DNA of 64,000 bases. It comes from Actinomycetes bacterium (lineage in GTDB: Bacteria > Actinomycetota > Acidimicrobiia > Acidimicrobiales > Acidimicrobiaceae). A program made the position numbers and the translations under genes. Below the pieces are notes generated by a model. It was not told where the DNA came from and did not search any database. It was given only the letters and a program-made list of their open reading frames with translations. Positions 36,450-44,531 of the stretch are shown here, in pieces; position 1 is the first letter of the stretch; each line of letters opens with the position of its first letter. The stretch is from contig JAJZFV010000032.1 in the NCBI GenBank assembly GCA_021805205.1, positions 1 through 64,000 of the forward strand. Direction: 5' to 3'.

Positions 36450-37829
36450 CTAAAACTTCGTTTGAAAAGGTCTCCACCCCTCACCGTCGACCTTTATGAA
36501 AAAGCGAGAGATTGCGCTCCTAAGGGGGGTAGAGAAGGTGGGGTAGGCAAAGACGGTAAAGACCGCCCTCGCAAGTGGAGTCTTTAGCGCTATCAGCATT
36601 GAGATCTGATTAATTACTTCACCGGCTCGCGGCGATACAACAGTTGCACCTACGATTCTCCCTCCCAAGAGGAAGCCGGTAAATCGCCTTGGCGCTGCGA
36701 TCAATTTGATATATCCATCGGTGGACTTGGCAACGATATCACGATCCGACTTAGTTAGATCGAACTCCACGACTCGTAATTTTTCAGGGTTTGATACCGA
36801 TTCACCATTCTCGATAATCCCGATAGAGGCGACCTCGGGTTCGAGGTAGGTAACGTGAGGGATCTTTGCCGGATTGAAGTGTCGCTTTACGAGTGGAACG
36901 AAGAGGTTTTGAACCGCGATCCTTCCTTGCTCGTCTGCGGCGTGGGTAAATGGAGACAGGCCATTTACGTCTCCAATCGCGGCTATGCGTTTGTTGGAGG
37001 TAACCAACCGATCGTCGACTTGGATCGATCCCTTGGGGTTGATGGTAACGCCAGCAGCTTCTAAATTGAGGTTGGTGCTACGTGGCCGACGGCCAGTTGC
37101 AATGATCACCGTGTCAAAAATGACGCTCTCGCCATTTGAGAGGTGGGCGACGGAACCTAGTTCAGTTTCTGCTTCGAAGTTAGTGACTTTAGCGCCGGTT
37201 TTGACCGACACCCCCGCCGCTCTCAAGTGAGAGCTAGCAATCTCCGATGCCCGCTCCTCTTCCACGGGAAGAAGGCGCGATGCAAATTCAACTATTGTCA
37301 CGTTGGAGCCGAAACCGCGAAGTGCGGTCGCCAATTCGCATCCGATAGCTCCTCCTCCGATTATCAAGGTTCGCTTAGGTACGACTTCAAGATCAAAGAC
37401 TGTCTCATTTGTTAGATACGCTATCGAATCTAAGCCTTCGATGGGAAGTACCTTTGGGTAAGCCCCAGTTGCGATTACGAAACGTTTGGCGCCGTAGATC
37501 TTGGCGCCAACGGTAATTCTTGTGCCATCTATAAATTTTGCACGATCTCGGAGTACATCGATTCCTTCGCGGACTAGCACCTCTTCATCTTCGTTGGCGG
37601 ATATTCCAGCTATTGCAGCCCGCATGTGTTTGATGGCGTCGGAGAAACTGTCACCCCGTTTGGCACCCTCTAACAGAGCCTTTGATGGAACGCAGCCGAA
37701 AAAGGTACAGTCGCCCCCCAATGGACCCTCTGAGACTAAAAGTACCCTTCTTTTTCCTCTTATACCGGCCCGAGCAGCACTAAGGCCAGCCGCTCCACCC
37801 CCAACTACGATTAAGTCGTACTCTGTCAT
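36450..37829 (-). CDS. FAD-dependent pyridine nucleotide-disulfide oxidoreductase (mercuric reductase-like)
   Basis: A 459-residue class I flavoprotein disulfide reductase. The FAD motif VGGGAAGLSAARAG begins the protein, the redox pair is C41/C46 in GGDCTFFGCVPSK, NADPH binding is at IGGGAIGCELA, and IAAIGDVNG is the second FAD motif. The C-terminal dimerisation domain is present, but the usual HPTxxE that supplies the catalytic His-Glu pair reads YPTFST, so the normal acid/base couple is missing. This places it with mercuric-reductase-like proteins lacking standard lipoamide or glutathione activity. It heads a tight minus-strand series followed by radical SAM and CDP-alcohol transferase genes and may deliver electrons to the radical SAM enzyme. 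No MerR-type mercury genes are near. Confidence 0.87.
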   Translation of the reverse strand: MTEYDLIVVGGGAAGLSAARAGIRGKRRVLLVSEGPLGGDCTFFGCVPSKALLEGAKRGDSFSDAIKHMRAAIAGISANEDEEVLVREGIDVLRDRAKFIDGTRITVGAKIYGAKRFVIATGAYPKVLPIEGLDSIAYLTNETVFDLEVVPKRTLIIGGGAIGCELATALRGFGSNVTIVEFASRLLPVEEERASEIASSHLRAAGVSVKTGAKVTNFEAETELGSVAHLSNGESVIFDTVIIATGRRPRSTNLNLEAAGVTINPKGSIQVDDRLVTSNKRIAAIGDVNGLSPFTHAADEQGRIAVQNLFVPLVKRHFNPAKIPHVTYLEPEVASIGIIENGESVSNPEKLRVVEFDLTKSDRDIVAKSTDGYIKLIAAPRRFTGFLLGGRIVGATVVSPRAGEVINQISMLIALKTPLARAVFTVFAYPTFSTPLRSAISRFFIKVDGEGWRPFQTKF

Positions 37830-38265
37830 TGTCCCGCCTAGATCCCCTTGCAGATCAAAGTTTCTTCGATTCCGAAAATCGCTTCGGACGTATCTATCTC
37901 GACTTTTTTATAAATTCAATAGGTCTGATGGAATGAGTGAGGACTTTATTTGAGCTCACGTTTCGAGGCTTGATCTGCTTTTTGCTCGTTTAATTGTGCT
38001 CAAAGGCCATCTTCCAATCTGCCTACTACTAGACAGATAAGCTCTTCACCTGCCTTGGCTTGCGATCTTTATCTCGGACCTTTGGTCCGTGAGGCGATCG
38101 CAATATGGGTGAACTATACCAGATGTGCTCTTCGTCATTTAGTTTGATGGCAAAAGAGGAGAGGTGCGAAGTCCATATAGAGATCCAACTTTCACAATTC
38201 CAACGAACTGAGTCGAATTTGCGATAACGTAGCAATTAGAGCAAAGCAAGAAGGTAAGGGGATTA
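37830..38265. other. Divergent intergenic region
   Basis: About 435 bases between the divergent oxidoreductase and serine hydrolase genes; it must hold both promoters. A short dyad GGACC...GGTCC near 38080 is the only symmetry I see, and it is too short to call an operator. Confidence 0.4.
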
Positions 38266-39453
38266 ATGTCTTTTGACGATGCAAAGCTAAATCGAATAAA
38301 GAGCCATTTAGATAGTTATGTCACCGATGAGAAGATCTCCGGCTACGACATTGAGTTGACGTCGCCGACGGGATCGATCTATCGGGCAATGAATGGCTAC
38401 TCACGACGTGAATCACAGCAAGATACCGATGAGAATACGATCTATCGGATCTACTCAATGACCAAGCCGATCACATCGATTGCGGCGATGATCCTCTACG
38501 AGCGTGGTTACTTTGATTTGAACGATCCAATCGATGCTTTCATACCGAGCTTCGGATCACCAACGGTATATGTTTCGGGTGCGGCTACCGCTCCAGCTGT
38601 AAGGCCCGCAACTTCCAAGATAAAGGTGTGGCATCTTTTGACGCACACGTCTGGACTAACATATGGTTTTCTTCACGCCCATCCCACCGATGAGATCTAT
38701 AGAATCAACGGCTTTGATCTATCGTGGCCCGAGGACAAAGGCCCATCTGAGTTGATTGACTCCGTTGCTGCTTTGCCACTTGTTGCAGATCCCGGTACCA
38801 TCTGGAACTATTCGATGTCTACCGATGTTTTGGGTCGTTTGATCGAGGTCGCAACGGGTAAGAAGCTGGGTGAATTCTTCCAGGAGGAGATCTTTGAACC
38901 CCTTGGAATGACTAGTTCATCCTTCGAAGTTGATCCAGCTAAGCGCAGTGATCTCTCGCAACTGTACTTCTCAATTGGCGGGGGTAAGATCGTGCCAGTT
39001 GGAGATCTGGAAGGTGGATCCAGGAATGGCTTTCACTCTGGCGGTGGTGGCCTCTATTCGACTACCGATGACTACGTTAAGTTCTCCCGCTTTTTACTTA
39101 ACCGGGGAAAGGTTGGAAGCGAGAGAATCTTGTCTCCAAGAACTTTCGATACCATGGTAACCAGCCACCTTCCCAAAGGTCACGACCTTAGCACCTTTGG
39201 TCGACCGATCTTTGCCGAATCTGATTTCGAAGGGGTAGGCTTCGGCCTTGGTTTCTCGGTCGTTGAAGACCCAACCGCTGGAAAGACATTGGCGTCAACA
39301 GGTACCTTTGGGTGGGGTGGGATGGCATCAACTGCTCTCTCGGTCGATCCGGTAGAGGAGTTCGCAATGGTCTTTATGACCCAAGTGGTACCCTCCTCGA
39401 CCTATCCAGTGCGCAAGGAACTTACGAGGCTCATCTATACCTCGATGATTTAG
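38266..39453 (+). CDS. Serine hydrolase of the class C beta-lactamase/esterase family
   Basis: A 395-residue protein with the penicillin-binding fold. The SxxK motif is SMTK (64-67) in IYRIYSMTKPIT, the YxN position is NYSMSTDVLG (YSM in place of YSN, as in EstB-type esterases) and the third motif region is FGWGGMAST. No signal peptide is present, so it is probably a cytoplasmic esterase, amidase or transesterase rather than a beta-lactamase. ATG 38266 is supported by AAGGGG five bases before. It is convergent with the GH1 gene and separated from it by a strong terminator. Confidence 0.87.
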   Translation: MSFDDAKLNRIKSHLDSYVTDEKISGYDIELTSPTGSIYRAMNGYSRRESQQDTDENTIYRIYSMTKPITSIAAMILYERGYFDLNDPIDAFIPSFGSPTVYVSGAATAPAVRPATSKIKVWHLLTHTSGLTYGFLHAHPTDEIYRINGFDLSWPEDKGPSELIDSVAALPLVADPGTIWNYSMSTDVLGRLIEVATGKKLGEFFQEEIFEPLGMTSSSFEVDPAKRSDLSQLYFSIGGGKIVPVGDLEGGSRNGFHSGGGGLYSTTDDYVKFSRFLLNRGKVGSERILSPRTFDTMVTSHLPKGHDLSTFGRPIFAESDFEGVGFGLGFSVVEDPTAGKTLASTGTFGWGGMASTALSVDPVEEFAMVFMTQVVPSSTYPVRKELTRLIYTSMI

Positions 39454-39481
39454 GTCATTTCGAGCCCCAAGTTATAAAGAG

Positions 39482-39514
39482 ATAGAGGGGGCCCGGAATT
39501 GGAGCCCCCTCTAT
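39482..39514. terminator. Bidirectional terminator between convergent genes
   Basis: ATAGAGGGGGC (39482-39492) pairs perfectly with GCCCCCTCTAT (39504-39514) around an 11-base loop, 30 bases after the serine hydrolase stop and 60 bases after the GH1 stop. The very GC-rich 11-bp stem should end transcription from both sides although T tracts are short. Confidence 0.82.
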
Positions 39515-39574
39515 TGATCTTGTTCGACCGAGATCTGAAAGATCTACCTCATATTCGCACTCCAGGGGCTTTAC

Positions 39575-40981
39575 TCATCTTGCCTTGGAGGCTGCGATTA
39601 TCTCTTTGTAACGGTGAAAGCTCTTCTTTGGAATCCGTCGCTGAGTCTCGTAGTCAACCCAAACTATTCCAAATCGCCTCGAATAGCCATAGGCCCACTC
39701 GAAGTTGTCGAGGAGGCTCCAGACGAAGTATCCCGCTACATCTACTCCCTTGTCGATAGCGTTAGAAAGGGCAGTAATGTGGGACTCCAAGTACTCCACT
39801 CGGTCGTCGTCTAAGACTTCTCCACTTGGGTTGACGTAATCGTGAGAGGCGCAACCATTCTCGGTGATCATGATAGGTAGCTCAGAATATTCATCGTGAA
39901 TACGAACCAGCAACTCGGTTAGTGCACCAGCTTCTATCTCCCAATCCATTGCAGTTCGCTTGACTCCCATTCGGTGAACTCCGGCAGAGTCAAAGTCGGC
40001 ATCGATAAGGTTTGGTTGACGCGAGGTATCGACATAAAGGCCATTTGCCCTCGCCTTGTCGATATTTTGACGGGAGGTCACGATAGAAGGAAAATAGAAG
40101 TTGACTCCCAGAAAGTCGATCTCTTGTCCGATTATGTCAAGGTCGTCGGAGGTAGCTTCTTCGATTGTGCCTCCGTAGTGGGAGACTAGGTCCGAGGGGT
40201 AGCTCTTTTTGAAGATGGGATCGAGGAAGATTCGGTTCAAATTTCCATCGACCATTCGTGCAACGTCGACGTCAGCTTGGTCTTGACTCGCCGGTCTGAC
40301 AACCGAGAGGTTTAAGGTAATACCGATCTGAGCATCAGCTACGGTTCGCATCTTTTGTAGTGCCAAGCCATGGCCAAGTAGGAGATGGTGGGTGGCTGAG
40401 ACCGCTGCATTGAGATCTCTCTCACCTGGCGCATGGACCCCCACCGCATATCCTAGCCAAGCCGAACACCAGGGTTCGTTTAGAGTTATCCAATGCGAAA
40501 CCCTATCGCAAAGCGCCTCAGTAACGATTCCTGCGTAATCTGCGAAGCGGTACGAGGTATCACGTGCGGTCCACCCGCCTCTATCTTGGAGGCTCTGCGG
40601 TAGATCCCAGTGGTAGATGGTCGGAACCGGGGTAATGTTACGTTCAAGGAGTCCATCTACCAAGCGACTGTAAAAGTCGATCCCCTCTTGGTTTGGTTGC
40701 CCGGATCCATCTGGTTGGATTCTTGGCCAAGCTATTGAAAAGCGATAGGTCGATACCCCTAGTTCTGCTAAGAGGTCTAAGTCCTGAACGTAGCGATGGT
40801 AGTGATCGCATGCCATTTCACCGGTGTCACCGTTGGTTACTTTGCCTGGTGATTTAGAGAAGGTATCCCAAATCGATACGCCGCGACCTCCTTCTGTCAC
40901 CGCCCCCTCAATCTGGTACGACGCCGTAGCTGTACCCCATAAAAAGTCCCGCCCGAAGTTACCAAGCTCGAGATCTGCCAT
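39575..40981 (-). CDS. Beta-glucosidase, glycoside hydrolase family 1
   Basis: A 468-residue cytoplasmic retaining glycosidase that should split cellobiose and other beta-glucosides. The N-terminal FLWGTATASYQIEGAVTEGGRG is the GH1 signature; the acid/base Glu is in TLNEPWCSAW (about residue 169) and the nucleophile Glu in IMITENGCA (about 374). YHWDLPQSLQDRGGW and SLLDNFEWAYGYSRRFG are further family blocks. ATG 40981 is chosen for GGGG before it; ATG 40996 is an alternative. It is divergent from the LacI repressor and ABC transporter genes and its -35 overlaps a LacI-type operator, so uptake and hydrolysis are probably induced together. Confidence 0.95.
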   Translation of the reverse strand: MADLELGNFGRDFLWGTATASYQIEGAVTEGGRGVSIWDTFSKSPGKVTNGDTGEMACDHYHRYVQDLDLLAELGVSTYRFSIAWPRIQPDGSGQPNQEGIDFYSRLVDGLLERNITPVPTIYHWDLPQSLQDRGGWTARDTSYRFADYAGIVTEALCDRVSHWITLNEPWCSAWLGYAVGVHAPGERDLNAAVSATHHLLLGHGLALQKMRTVADAQIGITLNLSVVRPASQDQADVDVARMVDGNLNRIFLDPIFKKSYPSDLVSHYGGTIEEATSDDLDIIGQEIDFLGVNFYFPSIVTSRQNIDKARANGLYVDTSRQPNLIDADFDSAGVHRMGVKRTAMDWEIEAGALTELLVRIHDEYSELPIMITENGCASHDYVNPSGEVLDDDRVEYLESHITALSNAIDKGVDVAGYFVWSLLDNFEWAYGYSRRFGIVWVDYETQRRIPKKSFHRYKEIIAASKAR

Positions 40982-41017
40982 ATTGCCCCAATCCATCTCA
41001 GAGAAGTATTTACATAT

Positions 41018-41046
41018 AACATATAGGATCGTGTAAGCGCTTTCAA
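41018..41046 (-). promoter_or_regulatory. Candidate promoter of the beta-glucosidase gene
   Basis: Reading leftward, TTGAAA (41046-41041) and TATGTT (41023-41018) are 17 bases apart. The -35 and the spacer start overlap the operator at 41032-41045, so a bound repressor would block polymerase. Confidence 0.65.
41032..41045. promoter_or_regulatory. LacI-type operator 1 (glucosidase side)
   Basis: TGTAAGCGCTTTCA, with the AAGCGCTT palindromic core. It is the exact reverse complement of operator 2 at 41108-41121; the centres are 76 bp apart, so looping by a tetramer or bridging dimers is possible. Confidence 0.88.
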
Positions 41047-41075
41047 GAAAATATTACGTTTTTCTTGCTATTTGA

Positions 41076-41104
41076 TTGACATTATGTTAACTCTCTGCTA
41101 CATT
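41076..41104 (+). promoter_or_regulatory. Promoter of the LacI-ABC transporter operon
   Basis: TTGACA (41076-41081) and TACATT (41099-41104) separated by 17 bases. The predicted start of transcription, about 41111, falls inside operator 2, a classic arrangement for autoregulation. Confidence 0.8.
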
Positions 41105-41107
41105 TAC

Positions 41108-41121
41108 TGAAAGCGCTTACA
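41108..41121. promoter_or_regulatory. LacI-type operator 2 (repressor/transporter side)
   Basis: TGAAAGCGCTTACA, reverse complement of operator 1, located at the predicted transcription start of the lacI-type gene. Confidence 0.88.
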
Positions 41122-41214
41122 AGCAAATGTTTTGTTTTTAAATAAATTCAAGCAAAACCGGTCTTAGTCAGAGGCGTCGCATTGGGGAATGCAAAGTTGT
41201 GGGAGGGGGTGCAG

Positions 41215-42390
41215 ATGACTATCGAAGACAGTACTCAAGTTGCAGTAGAAAGATCAAACTCAATTAAAGCTTCGAAGAGTCACTCAAGTACTCAACTTAC
41301 TACGTCCTCCTCGAATGCGACCATCTACGACGTTGCAAGTCGGGCTGGAGTGTCAATTGCCACGGTCTCTAGGGTGTTAAATGGCTATTCCCAGATGAAG
41401 CCCACCACTAGAGATTTAGTAGTTGCGGCTATGCGGGATCTACGCTTTGTCCCGAATAATTCGGCTCGTGGCCTCTCGTCGGGAACGAAGATGGTTCTAG
41501 GTATGGTATTTCTCCACGCCGAGGCGATAGACCCTGGACTAGAGGTGGAAGATGATACGCTCCTCTTTACCGATGCCGTTATCCGTGGCGCCGAAGAAGA
41601 GGCGAGTAAGAACGGCTACGCCCTGCTACTCGGTGGAGTCGGCAATGCCCGGCTGACAGAGACCCTCGACCGTATGTACTCAAACTGTGACGGGGTAATT
41701 CTGCTTGACCGCACCGTACCTGATCGCTCGGTTCCAACGATCGCTAAGAGGTTGCCGACAGTTCTCCTCGCTGGAAATGGAAAGTCTCGTTCCGCGGCGA
41801 CGATTCGAGTCGATAATGAAGAGCCGATGAAGCAGTTGGCGAATCACCTTATCTCAGTTCATGGGTATCAAAACATTGCCTTCATGGCTGGTATAAGGAC
41901 CTCTCCGGACTCGATTGCACGTGAAAATAGTTTCCGTGAAGAGGTAGCCCACCTCGGTGGCGCGGTTGAAGTTGATCGCCTTTGGGAGTCAAGTTATACC
42001 ACCTCTGGTGCTATTGCGGCAGTTGAGGCGCGGTTGAAGATCGATCGAGCGATGCCCCAAGCTATTGTTTGTGCTAACGACCAGAGTGCAGTTGGAGTTA
42101 TCTACGCCCTTGAGCATCATGGCTTTAAGGTACCTCAAGATGTAGCTGTCACAGGATTTGACGATATATCCCTATCGCGCAGGATAACACCTTCATTGAC
42201 CACGGTTCGCCAACCCTTCCAAGAGCTTGGTAAAGCTGCTGTTGACGTCCTTATAAAGATTTGCCAAGGTGAGATTAGAGGTGGTGCCGGTTCGAGGGTG
42301 CTTCCGACAAAGGTTATCTATCGCAGTAGCTGTGGCTGTACCGACGTGACTGAGTCTCGCGTAGAAAAATTCATGAGAGGACGGGGTTGA
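41215..42390 (+). CDS. LacI-family transcriptional repressor
   Basis: A 391-residue repressor. After an extra Ser/Thr-rich N-terminal stretch of about 37 residues the helix-turn-helix ATIYDVASRAGVSIATVSRVLNG appears, followed by the hinge helix (NNSARGLSSG) and a periplasmic-binding-like sugar domain ending in TVRQPFQELGKAAVDVL. ATG 41215 is chosen because GGGAGGGGG lies six bases before it; the frame runs back to 41182. It is first gene of an operon with a complete ABC transporter (next start only four bases after its stop) and divergent from the GH1 glucosidase. It presumably binds the two AAGCGCTT operators in the shared promoter region and is released by a beta-glucoside. Confidence 0.93.
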   Translation: MTIEDSTQVAVERSNSIKASKSHSSTQLTTSSSNATIYDVASRAGVSIATVSRVLNGYSQMKPTTRDLVVAAMRDLRFVPNNSARGLSSGTKMVLGMVFLHAEAIDPGLEVEDDTLLFTDAVIRGAEEEASKNGYALLLGGVGNARLTETLDRMYSNCDGVILLDRTVPDRSVPTIAKRLPTVLLAGNGKSRSAATIRVDNEEPMKQLANHLISVHGYQNIAFMAGIRTSPDSIARENSFREEVAHLGGAVEVDRLWESSYTTSGAIAAVEARLKIDRAMPQAIVCANDQSAVGVIYALEHHGFKVPQDVAVTGFDDISLSRRITPSLTTVRQPFQELGKAAVDVLIKICQGEIRGGAGSRVLPTKVIYRSSCGCTDVTESRVEKFMRGRG

Positions 42391-42394
42391 CAAA

Positions 42395-43375
42395 GTGAAG
42401 TTTCTTCTACGTCGCATTGGTTTTTATCTGATCGCCCTCTTTGTAGCGATAACGGTCAACTTTTTCATCCCCCGCCTAATGCCGGGAAACGTAGTCGACT
42501 CTTTGATGGCGAAGTATCCAACGCTAAAGCCCCAGGCCCAGCATGCCCTCGAGATCCTTTTGGGGGTTGGACATAATGGATCGTTGATAGGGCAGTACTT
42601 TACCTACCTTCATCAGCTTGCAACTGGAAACTTGGGGATAGATCCTCTACAATTTCCAACCCCTGTGATAAGCATCATAAAAGCTGCACTTCCTTGGACC
42701 TTGGTCTTGGTAGGGACGGCCACGGTTATCGCCTGGGTCTTGGGAACCTTGCTTGGGATATTTGCGGCGTGGCGCCGAGGTGGGTTTCTAGATCAGATCC
42801 TTCCCGGTTTGAGCTTCATACAAGCGACACCTTACTTCTTCTTGGCGCTGGTATTGGTGTGGGTGCTCTCTATCCACTTCCACCTATTCCCCTCGCAGCA
42901 GGGATTTTCAAACGGCCTTGCGATCGGATGGAATGGCCCCTTCATTGCAAGTGCCCTAGACCACGCCATCTTGCCCGCACTTACCATCGTCGTAACTTCG
43001 ATGGCTGGTTGGATGCTTCAGATGCGCAACGTTATGATTACCACCATCGGCGAAGACTACGTACTAGCGGCCCAAGCCAAGGGACTTGCCAACCGCCGTG
43101 TCATCTTCTCCTATGCAGCTAGGAATGCAATCCTGCCATCGCTTTCAGGATTTGCCCTTGCCCTTGGTTTTGTGGTTTCGGGGACGCTTTTGATGGAGAT
43201 CGTCTTCAACTACCCCGGAATCGGAACCCAGCTATACACCGCGGTGACTTCGAACGACTATCCCCTAACACAGGCGATATTTTTGGTCATTTCGGTCACT
43301 GTCCTGGTTGCAAATATCGTAGCTGACGTTATCTATGTGGTTTCAGACCCCAGAGCTAGAAGCAAAGGAGAGTAG
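42395..43375 (+). CDS. ABC transporter permease, DppB/OppB type
   Basis: A 326-residue inner-membrane permease with about six hydrophobic segments. FLLRRIGFYLIALFVAITVNFFIPRLMPG is the usual OppB N-terminus, and the EAA loop reads TIGEDYVLAAQAKGLANRRVIFSYAARNAILP, the contact site for the ATPases. It starts at GTG four bases after the lacI-type stop. Although the family is named for peptide transport, the operon with LacI and beta-glucosidase suggests an oligosaccharide such as cellobiose as substrate. Confidence 0.92.
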   Translation: MKFLLRRIGFYLIALFVAITVNFFIPRLMPGNVVDSLMAKYPTLKPQAQHALEILLGVGHNGSLIGQYFTYLHQLATGNLGIDPLQFPTPVISIIKAALPWTLVLVGTATVIAWVLGTLLGIFAAWRRGGFLDQILPGLSFIQATPYFFLALVLVWVLSIHFHLFPSQQGFSNGLAIGWNGPFIASALDHAILPALTIVVTSMAGWMLQMRNVMITTIGEDYVLAAQAKGLANRRVIFSYAARNAILPSLSGFALALGFVVSGTLLMEIVFNYPGIGTQLYTAVTSNDYPLTQAIFLVISVTVLVANIVADVIYVVSDPRARSKGE

Positions 43376-43382
43376 AGGTCCA

Positions 43383-44531
43383 ATGCGAGTAGTTGCACGG
43401 GCGACCCAACTGAAAAGGTCGTTCTCGTCTCAAAATACAAAGGTCAAAGTTGGGATAGTACTCACGCTTATCTTTGTTGCAGTCGCCATATTTGGTCCAC
43501 TCCTAGCGCCCTATGATCCTTCGGCTCAAAGTGCTGCTCAGGGGGCATCGGTTGCTGCTCCATCGTTGAACCACCTCTTTGGTACCGACCAGTTAGGTCG
43601 TGACATATTCTCGCAAGTACTAGTAGGAACTAGGACAACTCTGCTCCTTGGAATCTTGACTGGGCTCATAGCTACCACTCTTTCGGTCCTAGTTGGAGTA
43701 ACATCTGCCTACATCGGGGGACTAGGCGATGAGCTTTTATCCCTTCTGTCAAATATCTTCTTGGTCTTCCCAGCGCTACCATTTTTGATCGTGGTCTTGG
43801 GTGCCTTTCCCAAGTCAGGTGAGATCACCACCATCTTGCTCCTTGCGTTTCTGGGATGGCCATGGGGTGCCAGAGTTATTAGAGCCCAGACCCTTTCGCT
43901 TCGGAACCGCGACTTTATCACTGCAGCCCGGGAGAGCGGTGAATCAAATTTTCGTATCATCATCTTCGAACTTTTGCCAAATGAACTTTCGCTGATTGCG
44001 GCGAGCTTTGTCGGCACTGTGCTCTATGCGATTGGCGCCTCCGTTGGCCTTGACTTCCTTGGGGTTGGAAATACTACCATTTGGTCCCTCGGAACTATTC
44101 TTTACTGGGCTCAAAACGGAAATGCGCTTCAATTAGGAGCTTGGTGGTGGTTTGCGATTCCGGGTGTTATTATCGCCCTTATCGGTACCGGGTTGGTTCT
44201 CCTCAACTTCGGCCTCGATGAAATTGGAAATCCGCGCCTCCGCGACAGCAATTCCTCGATCAAGGTTGGTGGACGCAGGGTTCGTCCAAGCGACCCGACA
44301 CCGGTAGAGATCGGTGTTAGCTCAGCGCAATTTGGTGTCCCTTCTTCTACCACGAAGAGGAGAGATCGTCGTCAGTTGGGTATCGCAGCGAGGGAAGTTT
44401 CAGTTGGTGCTGCGCTGCAATCTCCGAGCACTATCGATAGTAATGGCCGAGAGAACTCGATAGCAACCTTGGTCGACGCGAATGATACCTCCACTTCTCA
44501 AATTGAAGATAGTCAAAGGAGGGGTGCATAG
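43383..44531 (+). CDS. ABC transporter permease, DppC/OppC type, with long C-terminal tail
   Basis: A 382-residue permease. The domain of about 285 residues has the OppC N-terminus and the HLFGTDQLGRDIFSQVLVGTRTTLLLG block, and the EAA loop RNRDFITAARESGESNFRIIIFELLPN. After FGLDEIGNPRLRD comes an extra cytoplasmic tail of about 95 residues rich in Ser, Thr and Arg with no recognisable fold, which normal OppC proteins lack. The ATG at 43383, behind GAGG and seven bases after the DppB stop, is preferred over the upstream frame start at 43335 that overlaps DppB. Confidence 0.9.
   Translation: MRVVARATQLKRSFSSQNTKVKVGIVLTLIFVAVAIFGPLLAPYDPSAQSAAQGASVAAPSLNHLFGTDQLGRDIFSQVLVGTRTTLLLGILTGLIATTLSVLVGVTSAYIGGLGDELLSLLSNIFLVFPALPFLIVVLGAFPKSGEITTILLLAFLGWPWGARVIRAQTLSLRNRDFITAARESGESNFRIIIFELLPNELSLIAASFVGTVLYAIGASVGLDFLGVGNTTIWSLGTILYWAQNGNALQLGAWWWFAIPGVIIALIGTGLVLLNFGLDEIGNPRLRDSNSSIKVGGRRVRPSDPTPVEIGVSSAQFGVPSSTTKRRDRRQLGIAAREVSVGAALQSPSTIDSNGRENSIATLVDANDTSTSQIEDSQRRGA

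Noticed and set aside
36450-37829. True mercuric reductase of a mer operon
   Set aside because: No heavy-metal domain, no merT/merP or merR beside it, and the neighbours are lipid and radical SAM genes.
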